Below, piece after piece: positions 49,496 to 61,520 of a stretch of DNA of 64,000 bases. Below the pieces are notes generated by a model that worked only from the letters and a program-made list of their open reading frames with translations, was not told the DNA's origin and made no database searches. Every line of letters starts with the position of its first letter. Within the stretch, counting starts at the first letter, position 1. Source of the DNA: Diphasiastrum complanatum (taxonomy: Eukaryota > Streptophyta > Lycopodiopsida > Lycopodiales > Lycopodiaceae); assembly GCA_029204225.1 (NCBI GenBank), contig CM055106.1, positions 50,351,325 through 50,415,324 of the forward strand, read 5' to 3'. Position numbers and translations under genes: made by a program.

Positions 49496-52400
49496 CTGCA
49501 AAATTGAGGCTTCAATTACTAATAAAATCACATAGAAAACAAAATCTTATCATCAAATAAACAAAAAGATAACTTATGCACTTCAAAAGCTACATACACA
49601 ATGTTGTCCTACTTTGAAGAGTGTTCCAATTGGTTGAAAGGCTTCGTTCTTAACTTCATTCCAGCAAAGAAATGAATGTGGCGTCTTGCACATGAGTGCA
49701 TACTTCTATATGTATATTGTATGCGCACACACGCGCATGTGCACCGCAGATACACACTTTTGACTTTTTGAAGTGTGTTGCATTCCGTCCATACAAAATC
49801 TCTGTGAATATTTCCTGCGCTCCATATGATGTTAGGAACAAGATTGTTTCGTATGCCAAAATTACATACATATATCATAGAAGTGCGGCGCATGGACCAA
49901 CCTTGTTCTGAATGCCATATGGATCGCCGGAAAAAAGTTCACATGTTATGTACCGATAGGATAGAAAACAATTTGAAAATCAATTCATATCTAAACATCA
50001 GATGTAACCCCAATCTCCAAAAGACCATAGATGATAATACACCGCTCTGTTCTTCTATAGAGCAATCAAGTAAGTAAAATGGTGCTGTATAGGGAGTACA
50101 TAAGTCAAGTTCATGTAGTATTAATCAACGTAAACACAACAACATCATGAAATATGTATCTACACAGCAGTATAACAATTTTACGGAAGGGTTTATATCA
50201 AGGTTTTATAGAATTGTTGAATAATAATATAGTCTAATGACACAAATGCAGAGATAGATTCACTCGTTGTGAAGTTGAAAGCATTAATACATGATTATAA
50301 CATATATTTGACAAGAAAAAAGTAACTAAATTTTTTGATATAAGGTAAAAACCCAATTAAATGAAAAATTTTAGCAAACATCTTCAAGAAGAAAAATTGA
50401 AAGAGATTCACTAAAACTTTTCATATAAAATACATTGACGCGTATGTATGTCCAAGTATCTAATAATTACATATAAGAATGAAGCATTATTTGGCTAACA
50501 CAAGTGCATTTGAAGTGGACATGCTAACACGCAACATAAATAGATGCTACAACCCTAGAGTCTAGAAAAGAAAAGACTAGGAAAGAAGTGAGCAATGGAG
50601 GTCCAGATTGAAATAATAGTCATAATCAATGTGAATGTGAATATGAAAGTTATTCTATGTGCACTTTCGCACATAAATTCAGCGTGTATTGATGCTGCCT
50701 CGCATTGGAAGTGCCAAAATAAGTCTCTGTTTGGTCTTGTGAGCTAGGATAACATTTGCTTTAACCAATAACAAACTCATCCAAAAACTCCAGTTTATGT
50801 CATAAAAACATCTTTGATGCAAAGTAGGAAACTATGTGAATTGCCTACATTTATGAGTGCAACGACCCACTATCTATGTTGGTATAGCTCACAAACATGT
50901 AGAACCAGAACATGTTGGTCTCATTATGAGGATCCAGGGACGAGGGGGTCAAGAAAGAGGTAATATATTTTCCCCTAATCCCGTAGCATGTCAAGCACCA
51001 AAATATAAGATACTCCCCACTTTATCTTGAACATGGTATACAAGTGATAAAGCTTACCCTTCATAAGCATCCCTCAAAATCCACACGTGTCCATATCTAG
51101 CTAGTGCAAGGAGACCTCAAGCTTGCCCATTGCGAACTACAGGCTATGTCATAGCAAAGCCCTTAGATAGACAATTAGCACAATGCTACTCTAAGGTATG
51201 TGTTGTAACAAGCCGTTTTGATAGAAAGACATCTTAACCCCCAAAAGACATCACATGTTTGTCTGACAAACAAGATGGAAACATGTCAACACAGTTCATG
51301 TGATACCCAAGGCTTGCAAGAAACCCCAAGATGATAGGAGTTATAAAGCGGATGTTCTCGAGGTTATCGCCAGCATGCAAACATCGCTTGAGTTTGCTAA
51401 CATGAAAGACTGGATGCACCTTGCATCCCAATGGTGGTTGTAGCTCATAAGCTACTTGGCCAACTTTCTTAATGATTAGCCATGGTCCCAATACCTAGGA
51501 GATATCTTGGCGCACTTTCCAAAGATCTCTTCCCATGTTATCAGAAAATAGTTCAACAGTTTCAATGGCTTTTGTTCATTGCCTTTGAATGCTATTGCTT
51601 CTGGCAATAACTTGCGAATGAGTATGACATAAGCAAATATCGTTACACTACACTAGTCGTGAACCTAAAAATGTATTTCCAACCTTCAAAACTTTTTTGG
51701 AGTTCGCATACTTATCTTGATGCTACTATACAAGTCCTTCAATGAACTTTCTCTTTTCATTGCAATGAACTTTCTCTTTGCATTGCAATGAACTTCCACA
51801 CTAGTACCAAGCAAGTTGACACATTTAATGACATCAGGAATGTGAGCTAAATACAAATATCTCATGCAACCTTCAATTTTCTTGAAATTCTAAACTTTGT
51901 TCTCCACAAGTATAGCATGAGAGTATGATGTGCTAAATTGTTCATTTTTTATTGGCGTCATTACAAGATGGGAGGTACATCCAATGAATCCTCCTAGGGA
52001 ATTGTTGTATTTCACAGTGCATATCTCTTGTTTAAAATGACTGCTAGTTACGATCTCAATCACATGTACAGCATCACATAAGAACCAAAGGCCATAAAAG
52101 ATGAAGCAAATAGCATCCTACAAATAAGAATAATGAAAGACATCAAACATAGTCAATAGCTAACCACCTACAAGGAAGAGAACGAGCCTCCTACAAAGGA
52201 GTCAAGAGTAATCCAAAACTTAAGCTAGTTAATGAATGAAAGTTATCCTATCTATACTACCTAACAGTGGCTTGTTGTGCAAGCTAGGTCCAACAATAAC
52301 TTGAGAAGAAATTTAGGGCTTCAAATTTAGTGCAGCTCCTACAATGGCCCATCAGCTTGTTAATGAAAATGATAATTGGTTCAACCAAATAAATGGGTCA

Positions 52401-52609
52401 TGGGTTTATAATGTCGAGTAGGCCCTAAACGTATCGTGAGTCCACAAATCTCCCCTACTAACTAAAACATTGCCCTCAATGTAGAACATGTCCTGAAAAT
52501 TATAAAGAAAACATGTCCTAATATCTCATGTAGACCATTTATGAGCTATTTTTCAACTTCTCCTCTCTCATTAACTTTATGCAAAGTGATCTAAGTGCGC
52601 TTTTGTTGT
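49496..52609. other. Intron sequence upstream of exon a
   Basis: AT-rich, with no exon of the SBNO gene recognised. A short alternating tract with CACACACGCGCATGTGCAC lies near 49725-49745. The only coding remnant is the integrase fragment at 51310-51520. Confidence 0.45.
51234..51520 (-). pseudogene. Gypsy integrase C-terminal fragment
   Basis: Minus frame with GPWLIIKKVGQVAYELQPPL and GCKVHPVFHVSKLKRCLHAG, closely similar to the integrase end at 2.6-2.75 kb. It is an isolated fragment. Confidence 0.75.
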
Positions 52610-53340
52610 TATTGCAGTTGACTTTCTAGGATTTCTTGTTAGTAATAGTATTGTTTCACTTGATCCTGCTAAATTTGAGCTATCATTTAATGACCTATTC
52701 CTATCAGTGTTCATGTTCTTTGTATGTTTTTAGAAATTGTCAAACACTTACGTAAGCTTGTGCTTCAATTTGCTTCTATTGCCCATTCACATGCTTTATT
52801 ACATAAGGATGCTAAGTTTCCTTCATGCCATGATGATTTTACTACTCTTCAGACTATTTTTGCTATTGTTGTTATTCTTGCTCAACCTGCCTTTAGTAAG
52901 CAATCTGTTGTTGAGATGAATGCTTGTGCTATAGGTGTCAGGGCTCATGTTATTGCTTATGAGTTTCGCCACCTATATTCTTATGAGACTAGGCATTCTA
53001 CTCACGAGAAAGAGGTATTAACTATTATTTATGCCCTTACTAAGTGGTGTCTTTATCTTCAGCCCATGCCTTTTGATTTACACATTGATCATCATTCTTT
53101 ATGCTATCTTGAGACCTAGAAACATCTTAGTGATTGCCAATTTCATTGTATGCAATTTTTACAACGTTTTCATTACCATTTGCACTATCACCTTGATAAG
53201 AGTAATATGGGTGCTGATGCTATAGTGCTCTTCGGTGCACCCTCACTAGTATTTTTCTTGATTGGTTTGATCTTCTTCCGACAACATCTACTACTTGCCT
53301 TGATTTTTGCGATGTCTATACTATTGCTCAACCACTATCT
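52610..53340 (+). pseudogene. Gypsy RT-thumb and RNase H fragment
   Basis: The frame 52724-53119 contains EMNACAIGVRAHVIAYEFRH, then STHEKEVLTIIYALTKW and IDHHSLCYL. The first RNase H motif, normally ETDAS, reads EMNAC, so a catalytic Asp is lost. It continues past a stop with KSNMGADAI. Confidence 0.75.
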
Positions 53341-53365
53341 TCTATTCACCATTAGATTTTATCAC

Positions 53366-53948
53366 AAAGCTATCTGAATACAACTCAAAGCACACCAAAG
53401 TAGGCTCTGAAATATCCACTTTATTGATTTCTCTTCAAAGTACATGGCAAACTATCCACATGAACACATAAGAGCACTGTTGCTAAGTCTCCTCCCAGCC
53501 ACTTGCTGCATAGATCATGATGAGGAATGCCTCTCTCTAGGCTCACTTAAACACAATCCTCAAGCACCCACTTAACCCTGGCCCTTTCCTAACGTCAACA
53601 CATGGCGAACCCATGCACAATCGACACTTGCCGCTTGGCAATACCCTAACACATTGGCAAGCGAGGAGGACCGTCCGCCGACCCGTGTCATTCATGCACT
53701 GGACCAAGTGTCCCAATGAGCATATGACACATGGACCGTTGACCGGTCAACTCTCCTACTTTTAAGGAGGTCAAGAAGCCTCTAAATTAAGACCCAGTAC
53801 CCTTACCAAATATAAGCAGGACAACAAGTTACCAAAAACCTGCTATTTACATTTTTACAAAACACCACAGGCCGGTGTGAGCCATTAATATTAACAAATT
53901 TACAAGTCTGACGTGTTCACACTGAGGCAGGAATATGAGTACATAACA
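53366..53948 (-). repeat. 3' LTR of the minus-strand gypsy element (583 bp)
   Basis: Read on the minus strand it starts TGTTATGTACTCATATTCC. Immediately before it is the polypurine tract GAGGAGGGAAGGAA. The same LTR, in the opposite orientation, is at 63168-63750. Confidence 0.85.
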
Positions 53949-54141
53949 TTCCTTCCCTCCTCAAGGAACATCGTCCGCGATGGTAAAAAAAGGGTACTGT
54001 GCATGCAAAGCGTGCGCGGTCTCCCAGGTAGCATCAGTGAGAGGTCTACCGTGCCAGTATCAGTGAGAGGTCTCCCAGGTCAACAATTTTTAGAGTGACG
54101 CACTCAGTGATAGCTTGCTTTAACTGATCAAAGCTTGCTTG

Positions 54142-54893
54142 CTACAGTTCGGTCCACTCACCAAACTTGCTCTTTTGAGTTAGATTTGTCAAAGGTGCTG
54201 CGATACGGGAGTAATTCTTAACATATTTTCTATAAAACACCGCCAATCCTAGAAAAGACTTCAATGTTGTCAAATCAGCTGGCACAGGCCACACAACGAT
54301 CACAGCAACCTTTTTAAGATCCAATCTTACTCCATCAGCAGTCACAATATGACCTAGATACTCAATTTCCTTTTTAAAAAGTTCGCTCTTTTTTGCATTA
54401 GCAAACAATTTGTTTTCCCTCAAGGTAGACAACACAGTAGTCCTAAGGTGGGTCACATGCTTGGCCTCACCTGCACTGTAAGTCAAAATATAACCCATAT
54501 ACGGTCTGAGTACATCATTCATCAACATCATGAATGTAGTTGGGGCGTTAGTCAAACCAAAGGGCATCACAAGATACTCATAATGACTAAACCAAGTTCG
54601 GAAGGCAGTTTTATGAACATCCTCTTCACGAACTCTAACCTGATGATACCCACTCTTCAAGTCTATCTTACTAAATACAGTGGCACCATGAAGAGCATCA
54701 AGCAAATCATCAATACGTGGCATAGGATATCGATGCTTAATAGTAATCTTATTAAGGCCTCGATACGCCAAGATCTGTCCTTTTTTACTAGAATGATCGG
54801 CGAGGCAAAAGGTGAGAAGCTAGGCTTAATTTGCCCATGTGCAAGATAGTCCTCTAGCATCTTCCTCACCTCCTCTTCCTCTCTCAAACTCAT
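54142..54893 (-). pseudogene. Gypsy reverse transcriptase (minus element)
   Basis: The frame 54893-54663 gives the RT entry (LREEEEVRKMLEDYLAHGQI, KPSFSPFASPIILVKKD). The frame 54771-54142 gives RGLNKITIKHRYPMPRIDD, MPFGLTNAPTTFMMLMNDVL and the thumb (LGHIVTADGVRLD, LKSFLGLAVFYRKYVKNYS). The palm segment that should contain YxDD is missing: after VLRPYMGYI the frame goes to LTYSAGEAKHVTHL, a short deletion removing the catalytic Asp pair. Confidence 0.82.
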
Positions 54894-55447
54894 TCTACAT
54901 CTGCAAACTCACTCCTAATTTCACAGTCTAGGTTAGCTGAAGTATTGTCTTGCACCTGCCACATGCTACTCTCACTAGTACTAGTAGTCATATCCAGCAG
55001 AAAACAAACATACATACCTTCACAGCTTACCTTACACAACTGCGTAGCTAAGACCAATGGTCTTGGAGGCACATCCCGCTCACCACGGATGGAATGAAGC
55101 TTACCACCATGCTGAAACTGATACACATGAGTATCCCAAGCTATGTAATGCTTCCGCATCGTGTGCCAACACTTCCCAAGAACAACATCAAAGCGCGCCA
55201 AACGAGTTATCTCAAAATCCAACTCCTCAGAATAACTCTGAATAGTTAAAGGCATACTCACAACCCTCGTGTCCCAAATCTCTGTACCCTTTCCATCAGC
55301 CATCTCGACTGTGTACTGGTACTTGGACGGTTGTGTGCTCACTTTAAACTTCTTAACAAGAGTTGAATTTATCACGTTATGCGAGGACCCAGTGTCAAAT
55401 AGAACTAAAATACTTCTACCAAGAAGTGTCAGGAAACTGATACCCAT
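54890..55447 (-). pseudogene. Gypsy aspartic protease region (minus element)
   Basis: GRSILVLFDTGSSHNVINST carries an intact DTG-type active site; further on, DFEITRLARFDVVLGKCW matches the second half of the retropepsin domain. It overlaps the gag frame. Confidence 0.78.
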
Positions 55448-56326
55448 ATTGCGCCGCTTTTGATAGTGTCACTGGAGGAGCCCTGTCCTCCTTCCGCACC
55501 ACAGAAACATTCATCAAATGAGGAACATCAGGATTAGCTTCTGGCAAGATCTCTTCTACTTCCATTGGTTGTTGTTGTTGCTCTACTTGAAGGCTATAAG
55601 TGGTTCCCATCTGGTTTCGTGGACATTCCTTCCACCGATGTTGTCCTAAGCATCCAAAGCATAAATTCTCTCTTTTTGCTCTCTCTTGGTCTTGTGGCGA
55701 GAACATAGAGCGTTGACCCCCTTGGGCATTAGGCCGCCCATACAACCCTTTGCCTTTTGGAGCACCAACCCCTTTACCCTTTTGGCCACCTGGAGCTTGC
55801 CCTTGTCCTTGCCCTTGCCATTGGCCTTTAAACTTCTTGAATTTGTGCTTACCCCAAGGCATTTGGCCCCCTTGGCCTTGACCACTCGAGGTTCCCGCAG
55901 CAAGTTCAATGGACTTCTTCCCATCTTCATAATAAAGAGCCATCTAAATGGCATTCTGAACAGTGTGAGTTTGCTCCTTTCGCACAAAAGGCCGCAAATT
56001 CTCCCTGAGTCCTTCTATGAAATAGAACACCTATAAATACATAGGCACATCCTCAGGAATCCTCAGCAACGCCTCTCTATACTGATCAACATATTCTTGA
56101 ACCGACCAATTGCTGTGCTTGAGGCATGTCCACTGTTGAATGGCTCGATTCTTCTCATCTAGAGGCATCCAATTTTGCACAAACATTTGTCGAAATGCCT
56201 CCCATGAATCCAGTACAAGGCCATCTTTTTCAACCTTTCTCCACCATCGTTGTGCCAATTCCTGCAACCAATAGGTAGCTTCAGCAATCATTTCTGACTC
56301 ATCGGTAATTCCACACATTCCAAAGG
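55416..56326 (-). pseudogene. Gypsy gag, C-terminal part (minus element)
   Basis: 56326-56031 encodes the capsid-like core (ATYWLQELAQRWWRKVEKDG, YVDQYREALLRIPEDVP). After a stop, 55943-55416 has a Gly/Gln/Lys-rich linker with GQGQ repeats and the knuckle CFGCLGQHRWKEC. The N-terminal part lies at 61365-61224 beyond the insertion. Confidence 0.8.
56322..56326 (+). repeat. Target site duplication AAAGG (left)
   Basis: Identical to 61219-61223. Confidence 0.85.
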
Positions 56327-56791
56327 AGTTACGGACTACAGGATACAAGCCTACTGGGCTACTCCGCATATATTTCGCAGGCCTCTTTACATTTACTGTT
56401 GGTTATGTATATTTTTGGTTGCGCATTTTATATTAGTCATGTACAGGCCCCAGAGCCTTTTTATATGCTTATGACCCGCACTGGGTCCTTTTCTATGACA
56501 TTGACTGGCCTTGGGCCCTTATTATATGGTTATATGTGGAGTGGGGGCCCGTAGGAGGGCACACTATTTTCCCTCCACATTTTGCCTCCCTTTACTTTTG
56601 AATTCCTATTTTAGGGTTCATTGGTAGGGTATTTATAGGGGCATTTGTACACTCATTTTTCAGATTATTGATTGGTATTGCTTGGGCTCTTCGTGGGAGA
56701 ACCTATTGTCTTGTCTATTGCTTGTAAGGCTTTAGTCTATTGCTGTCTTTTATGCTTCATTGATTCAACACCTAAGATTTTGATCATAACT
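56327..56791 (+). repeat. 5' LTR (465 bp)
   Basis: Starts AGTTACGGAC and ends ATCATAACT; non-canonical termini AGTTA/TAACT as in the 39-44 kb element. Confidence 0.88.
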
Positions 56792-56804
56792 TGGTATCAG
56801 AGCA
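56792..56804 (+). other. Primer binding site
   Basis: TGGTATCAGAGCA directly follows the LTR; the initiator Met-tRNA type. Confidence 0.85.
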
Positions 56805-57461
56805 CTTTCCTGATTGCTGAATTTCAGATCTGATTTTCGTATTGGGTGCCCATTTTCCTTGCTGATTTTTCTCTCTTTGCTGAGGGCTTTCGTCTCTTTG
56901 CTTCAGCAACATTCAGCACAGTTTGGAGGAGGACCAACTCCCATCAGAGCATTTTCCTTGGTGGAGCTTTAGCAGATACTTAGCGGAAGTACTTCCGCTA
57001 AATTTGGCCGCCGGAGAAAAAAAAAAATTTGGGCAGATTATTTCTGGCGCCCAAGTTCCAAATCCTTTTCCCTCTTTTTTTTGAATCCTCCATTTGATTC
57101 AGGGAGAGGATTCCCAACCATCTTTTCAGCATTGATTGGACGCTGTCCAGCGCCCTACTTCATCACATTTTTCAGCCATTGTTCTAGCAGAGTTTCAGCC
57201 ATATTTCAGTTTTGATTGGAGGCTGTCCATCGCCCTATTTCATCACGTTTTCCACAGATTTCTCTTCGCACACGCTTGGAGCTCTATCGAGAGGTATCTT
57301 TGCTGGTTTTTCCTTGTTTTCCACACCTTTTCTTGACATTTGTCATTTCCTTTCATGCTCTTAGTGTCGTTTGTGTACCTAAAGCGTATTTGGGGTGACG
57401 ACAAAAGTCCGCTCCCTCTGATATTAAGCTTTTCTTACACTCTCTTCACTTCCTGCATTCC

Positions 57462-59250
57462 TTGACCATGGATACTTCCCCTACATCTTCTGAGCCTCGC
57501 ATACCGTCTTCCACTTACCTTGACGAAGTACGGCATGAATTCCGAGATCATCTTAGGGAAGCCATGAGTGATGTACGCACTGATTTACGCCAGGAGTTAC
57601 GAGAGACGTTCACTGCTCTTTCTGCCCAAATTGCTACACTATCATTACCGTCCAATGTTTCTCCACTATCTCCACCTGTTCCCCCACAGCGTACATTTCC
57701 AGCACCCGAGACTCCTTCATCTTCTGGTCCTTTGCCACGAGACTTTAAGGATAAGGTTCAGCTTACTGTGTATTCTGGGTCATCCGATGGGAATGAACTC
57801 GAGAATTGGTATTCTAAGCTTGAGACCTACTTCCTTATGTTTCCTAAGACTGACATTCAGCAAATACATTTGGCTGCTTTACATTTGGAGGGCCGTGTTG
57901 CTACTTGGTGGCGCATGTTTTGCCAGACGGCTTCACACCCTGGCCTTGCTAGTTGGACAGAGTTTATGACAGCACTCCACCTAGCGATGATTGATCCTCA
58001 GTGGCTTATTCGACAGCGCGACATCTTTTGCAGTTTATCTCACACTGGTGACTTGGCTGCTTATACGACACGGTTTACAGAGCTTTCCTATCTATTCCCA
58101 GATATTTCTACATTGGAGCTCATCTCTCGCTACGTTGCTGGTCTACGAGGCGCACTCAGGTATGATGTTTCTTCATTTTTTCCACTCACTCTATCTCACG
58201 CCCGTGCTTTAAATAAACTTACTATCCGTAATCAGTACCCTATCCCTCATATGGATGACCTGTTTGACCACTTAGGCCAAGCCAAGATCTTTTCTAAACT
58301 TGACCTCTGTTCTGGTTATCACCAGATTCATATGCATCCTCCTGATGAGCACAAGACAGCTTTCCGTACCCACTTTGGTCTGTATGAGTTTCGTGTCCTT
58401 CCTTTTGGTGTTACCAATGGCCCGCCCACTTTTCAGAATGTCATGAATAACATCTTTCGTCCTCTGCTTGGAAAGTGTGTCATTGTTTATTTTGACGATA
58501 TCCTCATTTATAGCACCACTCTCTCTCTTCATGTTCAGCACGTTCGTTCTGTTTTTGTTTTGTTAGTTACTCATCATCTGTATGCTAAACCTTCTAAATG
58601 TTCTTTTGCTGTTGTACAAATCGAGTTTTTGGGCTTCTTTGTTACTAATGGTATTGTTCGTCTCGACCCTTGTAAGGTCCGTTCTATTCTTTCATGGCCT
58701 GTGCTTGCTGATGTTCATGATGTTCGTATGTTTCTTGGTCTTGCTATCCATCTTCGTAAACCAGTTGCTCATTTTGCCACTCTTGCATCTCCTTTGCATG
58801 CTCTGTTGAAAAAGGAAACTTTGTTTGCTTGGACTCCCGCATGTCAGTCAGCTTTTGATACTTTGAAGGTTAAGCTTACCACTGCCCTTGTTTTATGTAT
58901 TCCAGATTTTTCCCAACGTTTTGCTGTTGAGACTGATGCTAGTTCCACAGGATTAGGTGCTTTGTTACGTCAGCGTCAGTGTGTTATTGCATATGAATCC
59001 CGTCGTCTTCGTTCGTATGAGCAGCGCTATTCCACTCATGAAAAAGAGTTGCTTGCTATCATTGTTGCTTTAAAGAAGTGGCGTCAATATCTGTATCGTG
59101 TTCCGTTTGATGTTTTTACTGATCACCAGTCACTTCGTTATTTGTATACACAAAAGGATCTTAGTGATCGTCAGTACCGTTGGCTTCAGTTTTTACAGTC
59201 CTTTCATTTTGATATTCATTATAAGCCTGGTAAAAGTAACGCTGCCGTTT
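57462..59250 (+). pseudogene. In-frame Gag-RT-RNase H fusion (protease deleted)
   Basis: Starts MDTSPTSSEPRIPSS. Gag core: ENWYSKLETYFLMFPKTDIQ, LAALHLEGRVATWWRMF, LISRYVAGLRGALRYDVSSF. At about residue 250 the frame passes from gag (SHA) straight to RALNKLTIRNQYPIPHMDDL, the start of RT. RT has LPFGVTNGPPTFQNVMN and the catalytic VYFDDILIYS. RNase H has ETDASSTGLGALL, THEKELLAIIVALKKW and FTDHQSLRYL, with the active residues present. After KPGKSNAA a frame shift (about 59245) sends the frame into unrelated sequence to 59531. Without a knuckle and protease it is not a working Gag-Pol. Confidence 0.9.
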
Positions 59251-59269
59251 ACCTACTCTTACTTACAGT

Positions 59270-60720
59270 CTTGTTACGTCTCCCCACTCTTGGTATGATG
59301 ATCTTCCTCAGGCTTATGCCACATGTCCAGACTTTCGTGATGTTATGTCGTCTGCCTCTCGTCCTTCCTCTCACCCTCACCAGGTTTATTCCATTGTTAA
59401 TCATCGTTTGTTTCACTATGGTTCATTATGTATTCCCAGCACTCTCGACATACGTCCACAACTCCTTCTTGATGCCCATTCCTCTCCTGTTGGTGGCCAT
59501 TTTGGTTTTCAGAAGTCCTTGTTCCGTTTGAAAGAACATTTTTATTGGCCTTCCATGAAGCGTGAGCTTTCCCACCTTATTCATACTTGTGATTTTTGCC
59601 TTCGTAACAAGTATTCCCGTGAAAAACCTGGCGGTCTCCTTCAAAGTTGGCCTATTCCTTCCCGCCAGTGGACTGATATATCTATGGACTTCATTTTAGG
59701 TCTTCCCCGTACTCAGCGTGGTCATGATTCTTGTTTGGTGGTAGTTGATAGGTTTTCTAAACAAGCTCATTTCATACCAGTCAAACGTACTATTACAGCA
59801 GAGCAGTGTGGTCGTATATTTATTTCTGAGATTTTCCGCTTACATGGTCTCCCACGATCTATACTTACTGATCGGAATACCAAGTTTACATCAGGTTTTT
59901 GGACAGAGCTTATGCGTATCTTGGATGTTAGGATACTTATGGGCACTGCTTATCATTCTTCTGCGAATGGTCAGTCTGAGGTTATTAACCGGGTATTGGA
60001 GGATTATTTACGACATTATGTTTCTCCTTCTGGTCTCGATTGGGATCAGCATTTATGTTTGGTTGAGTATAGTTATAACAATTCTGTTAGTTCCAGCACA
60101 GGTGTTTCTCCTTTCCTGCTTGCTCATGGATACTCACCAGGTCTACCCGGTATACCTGCTCCTCCAGATGATGCACCTGTTACTATTTCATCTTATCTTT
60201 CGAGTGCTCGGGAGATTATTACTAGAGCTGCTACTCATTTACAGCATATTCAGCAGCGGTACAGGACCATTGTTGATCGTCATCGGCGCCATGTTGAGTT
60301 TGCAGAGGGAGATACTGTTTTTCTTTGGTTACGCTTTGCTCGCCATCGTTTTGTACAGGGTCTTGCTTCTACTGAGAAGCTTGCGCCGCGCTATTATGGG
60401 CCTTTTCAGATTCTTGAGCGCCTCAGTCCAGTTACATATCGTCTTGAGTTACCTGCTGCTACTCGGGCTTGTGATATCTTTCATGTCAGTTTATTACGTG
60501 CTGCTATTGAGGATGATGCTACTCGAGATTCCTCATTTCCTACAGATCCAGAGCTTTTTCCATTCTTGCCAGCTGCTATTTTACAGGTGCGCTTATTGCA
60601 TAGTCGTCGCCATCGGCAGGTTCAGTTTTTGGTCCAGTGGGATGGTCGTCCTATTGAGGACCTTTCTCAGATGGGATACCTTGATGCAGTATTTTTCTCT
60701 GGCACTGATTCTTATCTTAT
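59270..60720 (+). pseudogene. Gypsy integrase with C-terminal chromodomain
   Basis: In the frame 59345-60988 the pre-integrase region is followed by an HHCC zinc region (HSSPVGGHFGFQ ... CDFCLRNK). The catalytic core has SMDFILGLPRTQRG and ILTDRNTKFTSGFW with the two Asp and SSANGQSEVINR with the Glu. The C-terminus reads EGDTVFLWLRFARHRFVQ and KLAPRYYGPFQI, then a chromodomain start (LPAAILQVRLLHSRRHRQVQ, FLVQWDGRPIED). The chromodomain end differs from its sister (EATWEPLD) and looks frame-shifted or replaced. Confidence 0.88.
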
Positions 60721-60760
60721 TTTGCCTACATTGGGGGCAATGCTCTTTATAGCCAGGGAG

Positions 60761-61218
60761 AGTTACGGACTACAGGATACAGGCCTACTGGGCCACTCTG
60801 CATATATTCCGCAGGCCTCTTTACATTTAGTGTTGGTTATGTATATTTCTGGTTACGCATTTTATATTAGTCATGTACAGGCCCCAAAGCCTTTTTATAT
60901 GCTTCTGACCCGCACTGGGTCCTTTTTTATGACATTGACTGGCCTTGGGCCCTTATTATATGGTTATATGTGGAGTGGGGGCCCATAGGAGGGCGCACTA
61001 TTTTCCCTCCACATTTTGCCTCCCTTTACTTTTGAATTCCTATTTTAGGGTTCATTGGTAGGGTATTTATAGGGGCATTTGTACACTCATTTTTCAGATT
61101 ATTGATTGGTATTGCTTGAGCTCTTTGTGGGAGAACCTATTGTCTTGTCTATTGCTTGTAGGGCTTTAGTCTATTGCTGTCTTTTATGCTTCATTGATTC
61201 AACACCTAAGACATAACT
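60761..61218 (+). repeat. 3' LTR (458 bp)
   Basis: Nearly the same as 56327-56791; preceded by polypurine tract AGCCAGGGAG and ending ACATAACT. Confidence 0.88.
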
Positions 61219-61223
61219 AAAGG
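61219..61223 (+). repeat. Target site duplication AAAGG (right)
   Basis: Partner of 56322-56326. Removing one copy and the element restores the gag frame of the host element. Confidence 0.85.
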
Positions 61224-61365
61224 CCTTTTTCCATTTCTGTAGCTAGTTTTCCACCGCATCTGTGGTTCTTACCGCTACTGCACCTGCAAACTTTGGAGGT
61301 TTCAAGTCCTTAATGGACGTCAGCTTGCGCTTCCTGCCAAGATCTGCATCTCTTTCGGTTGAACC
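61224..61365 (-). pseudogene. Gypsy gag, N-terminal part of the split minus element
   Basis: The minus strand reads LTSIKDLKPPKFAGAVAVRT, then TDAVENWLQKWKKAFSY. It continues on the other side of the insertion at 56326 (FGMCGITDESEMIAEATYWL). Confidence 0.75.
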
Positions 61366-61374
61366 AGGCTCACT

Positions 61375-61520
61375 TTTCAAGACTTTATGACTATGCCTTT
61401 TGGACTTACTAATGCTCCCTCAACTTTTAATGGAATGTTGGATAGAGTTTTTAGGCCTTATCACAAGTGTGTTGGCACTTTCTTTGATGACATTTTGGTT
61501 TTTAGTAACAACAAAAAGGA
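61375..61520 (+). pseudogene. Gypsy RT fragment
   Basis: MTMPFGLTNAPSTFNGMLDR and FFDDILVFS: the central RT motifs, with Phe-Phe for Tyr-x before DD. It is an isolated fragment of a plus-strand element. Confidence 0.75.

Larger units (their letters stand above)
56327..61218 (+). mobile_element. Ty3/gypsy chromodomain element lacking knuckle and protease (4892 bp)
   Basis: Both LTRs, PBS, polypurine tract and an exact TSD (AAAGG) are present. Inside are gag core, RT, RNase H, integrase and most of a chromodomain. The CCHC knuckle and protease are removed by an in-frame deletion that fuses gag to RT. One frame shift separates RNase H from integrase. It was inserted into gag of the minus-strand element. 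Confidence 0.9.
53366..61365 (-). mobile_element. Minus-strand Ty3/gypsy element, split by a younger element
   Basis: Minus order: gag N-terminus (61365-61224), [inserted element 61218-56327 with TSD], rest of gag (56326-55416), protease (55447-54890), RT (54893-54142), polypurine tract and 3' LTR (53948-53366). RNase H and integrase are deleted between 54142 and about 54000. The 5' LTR is lost where the element abuts a plus-strand RT fragment at about 61370. Confidence 0.82.

Noticed and set aside
49609-49911. Overlapping frames upstream of exon a
   Set aside because: They do not encode the expected SBNO segment before EMYTKATQ, and overlap a CA/CG-rich simple stretch.
59745-60752. 335-codon hydrophobic frame over integrase
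   Set aside because: Shadow frame of the real integrase, which has its motifs in the frame 59345-60988.
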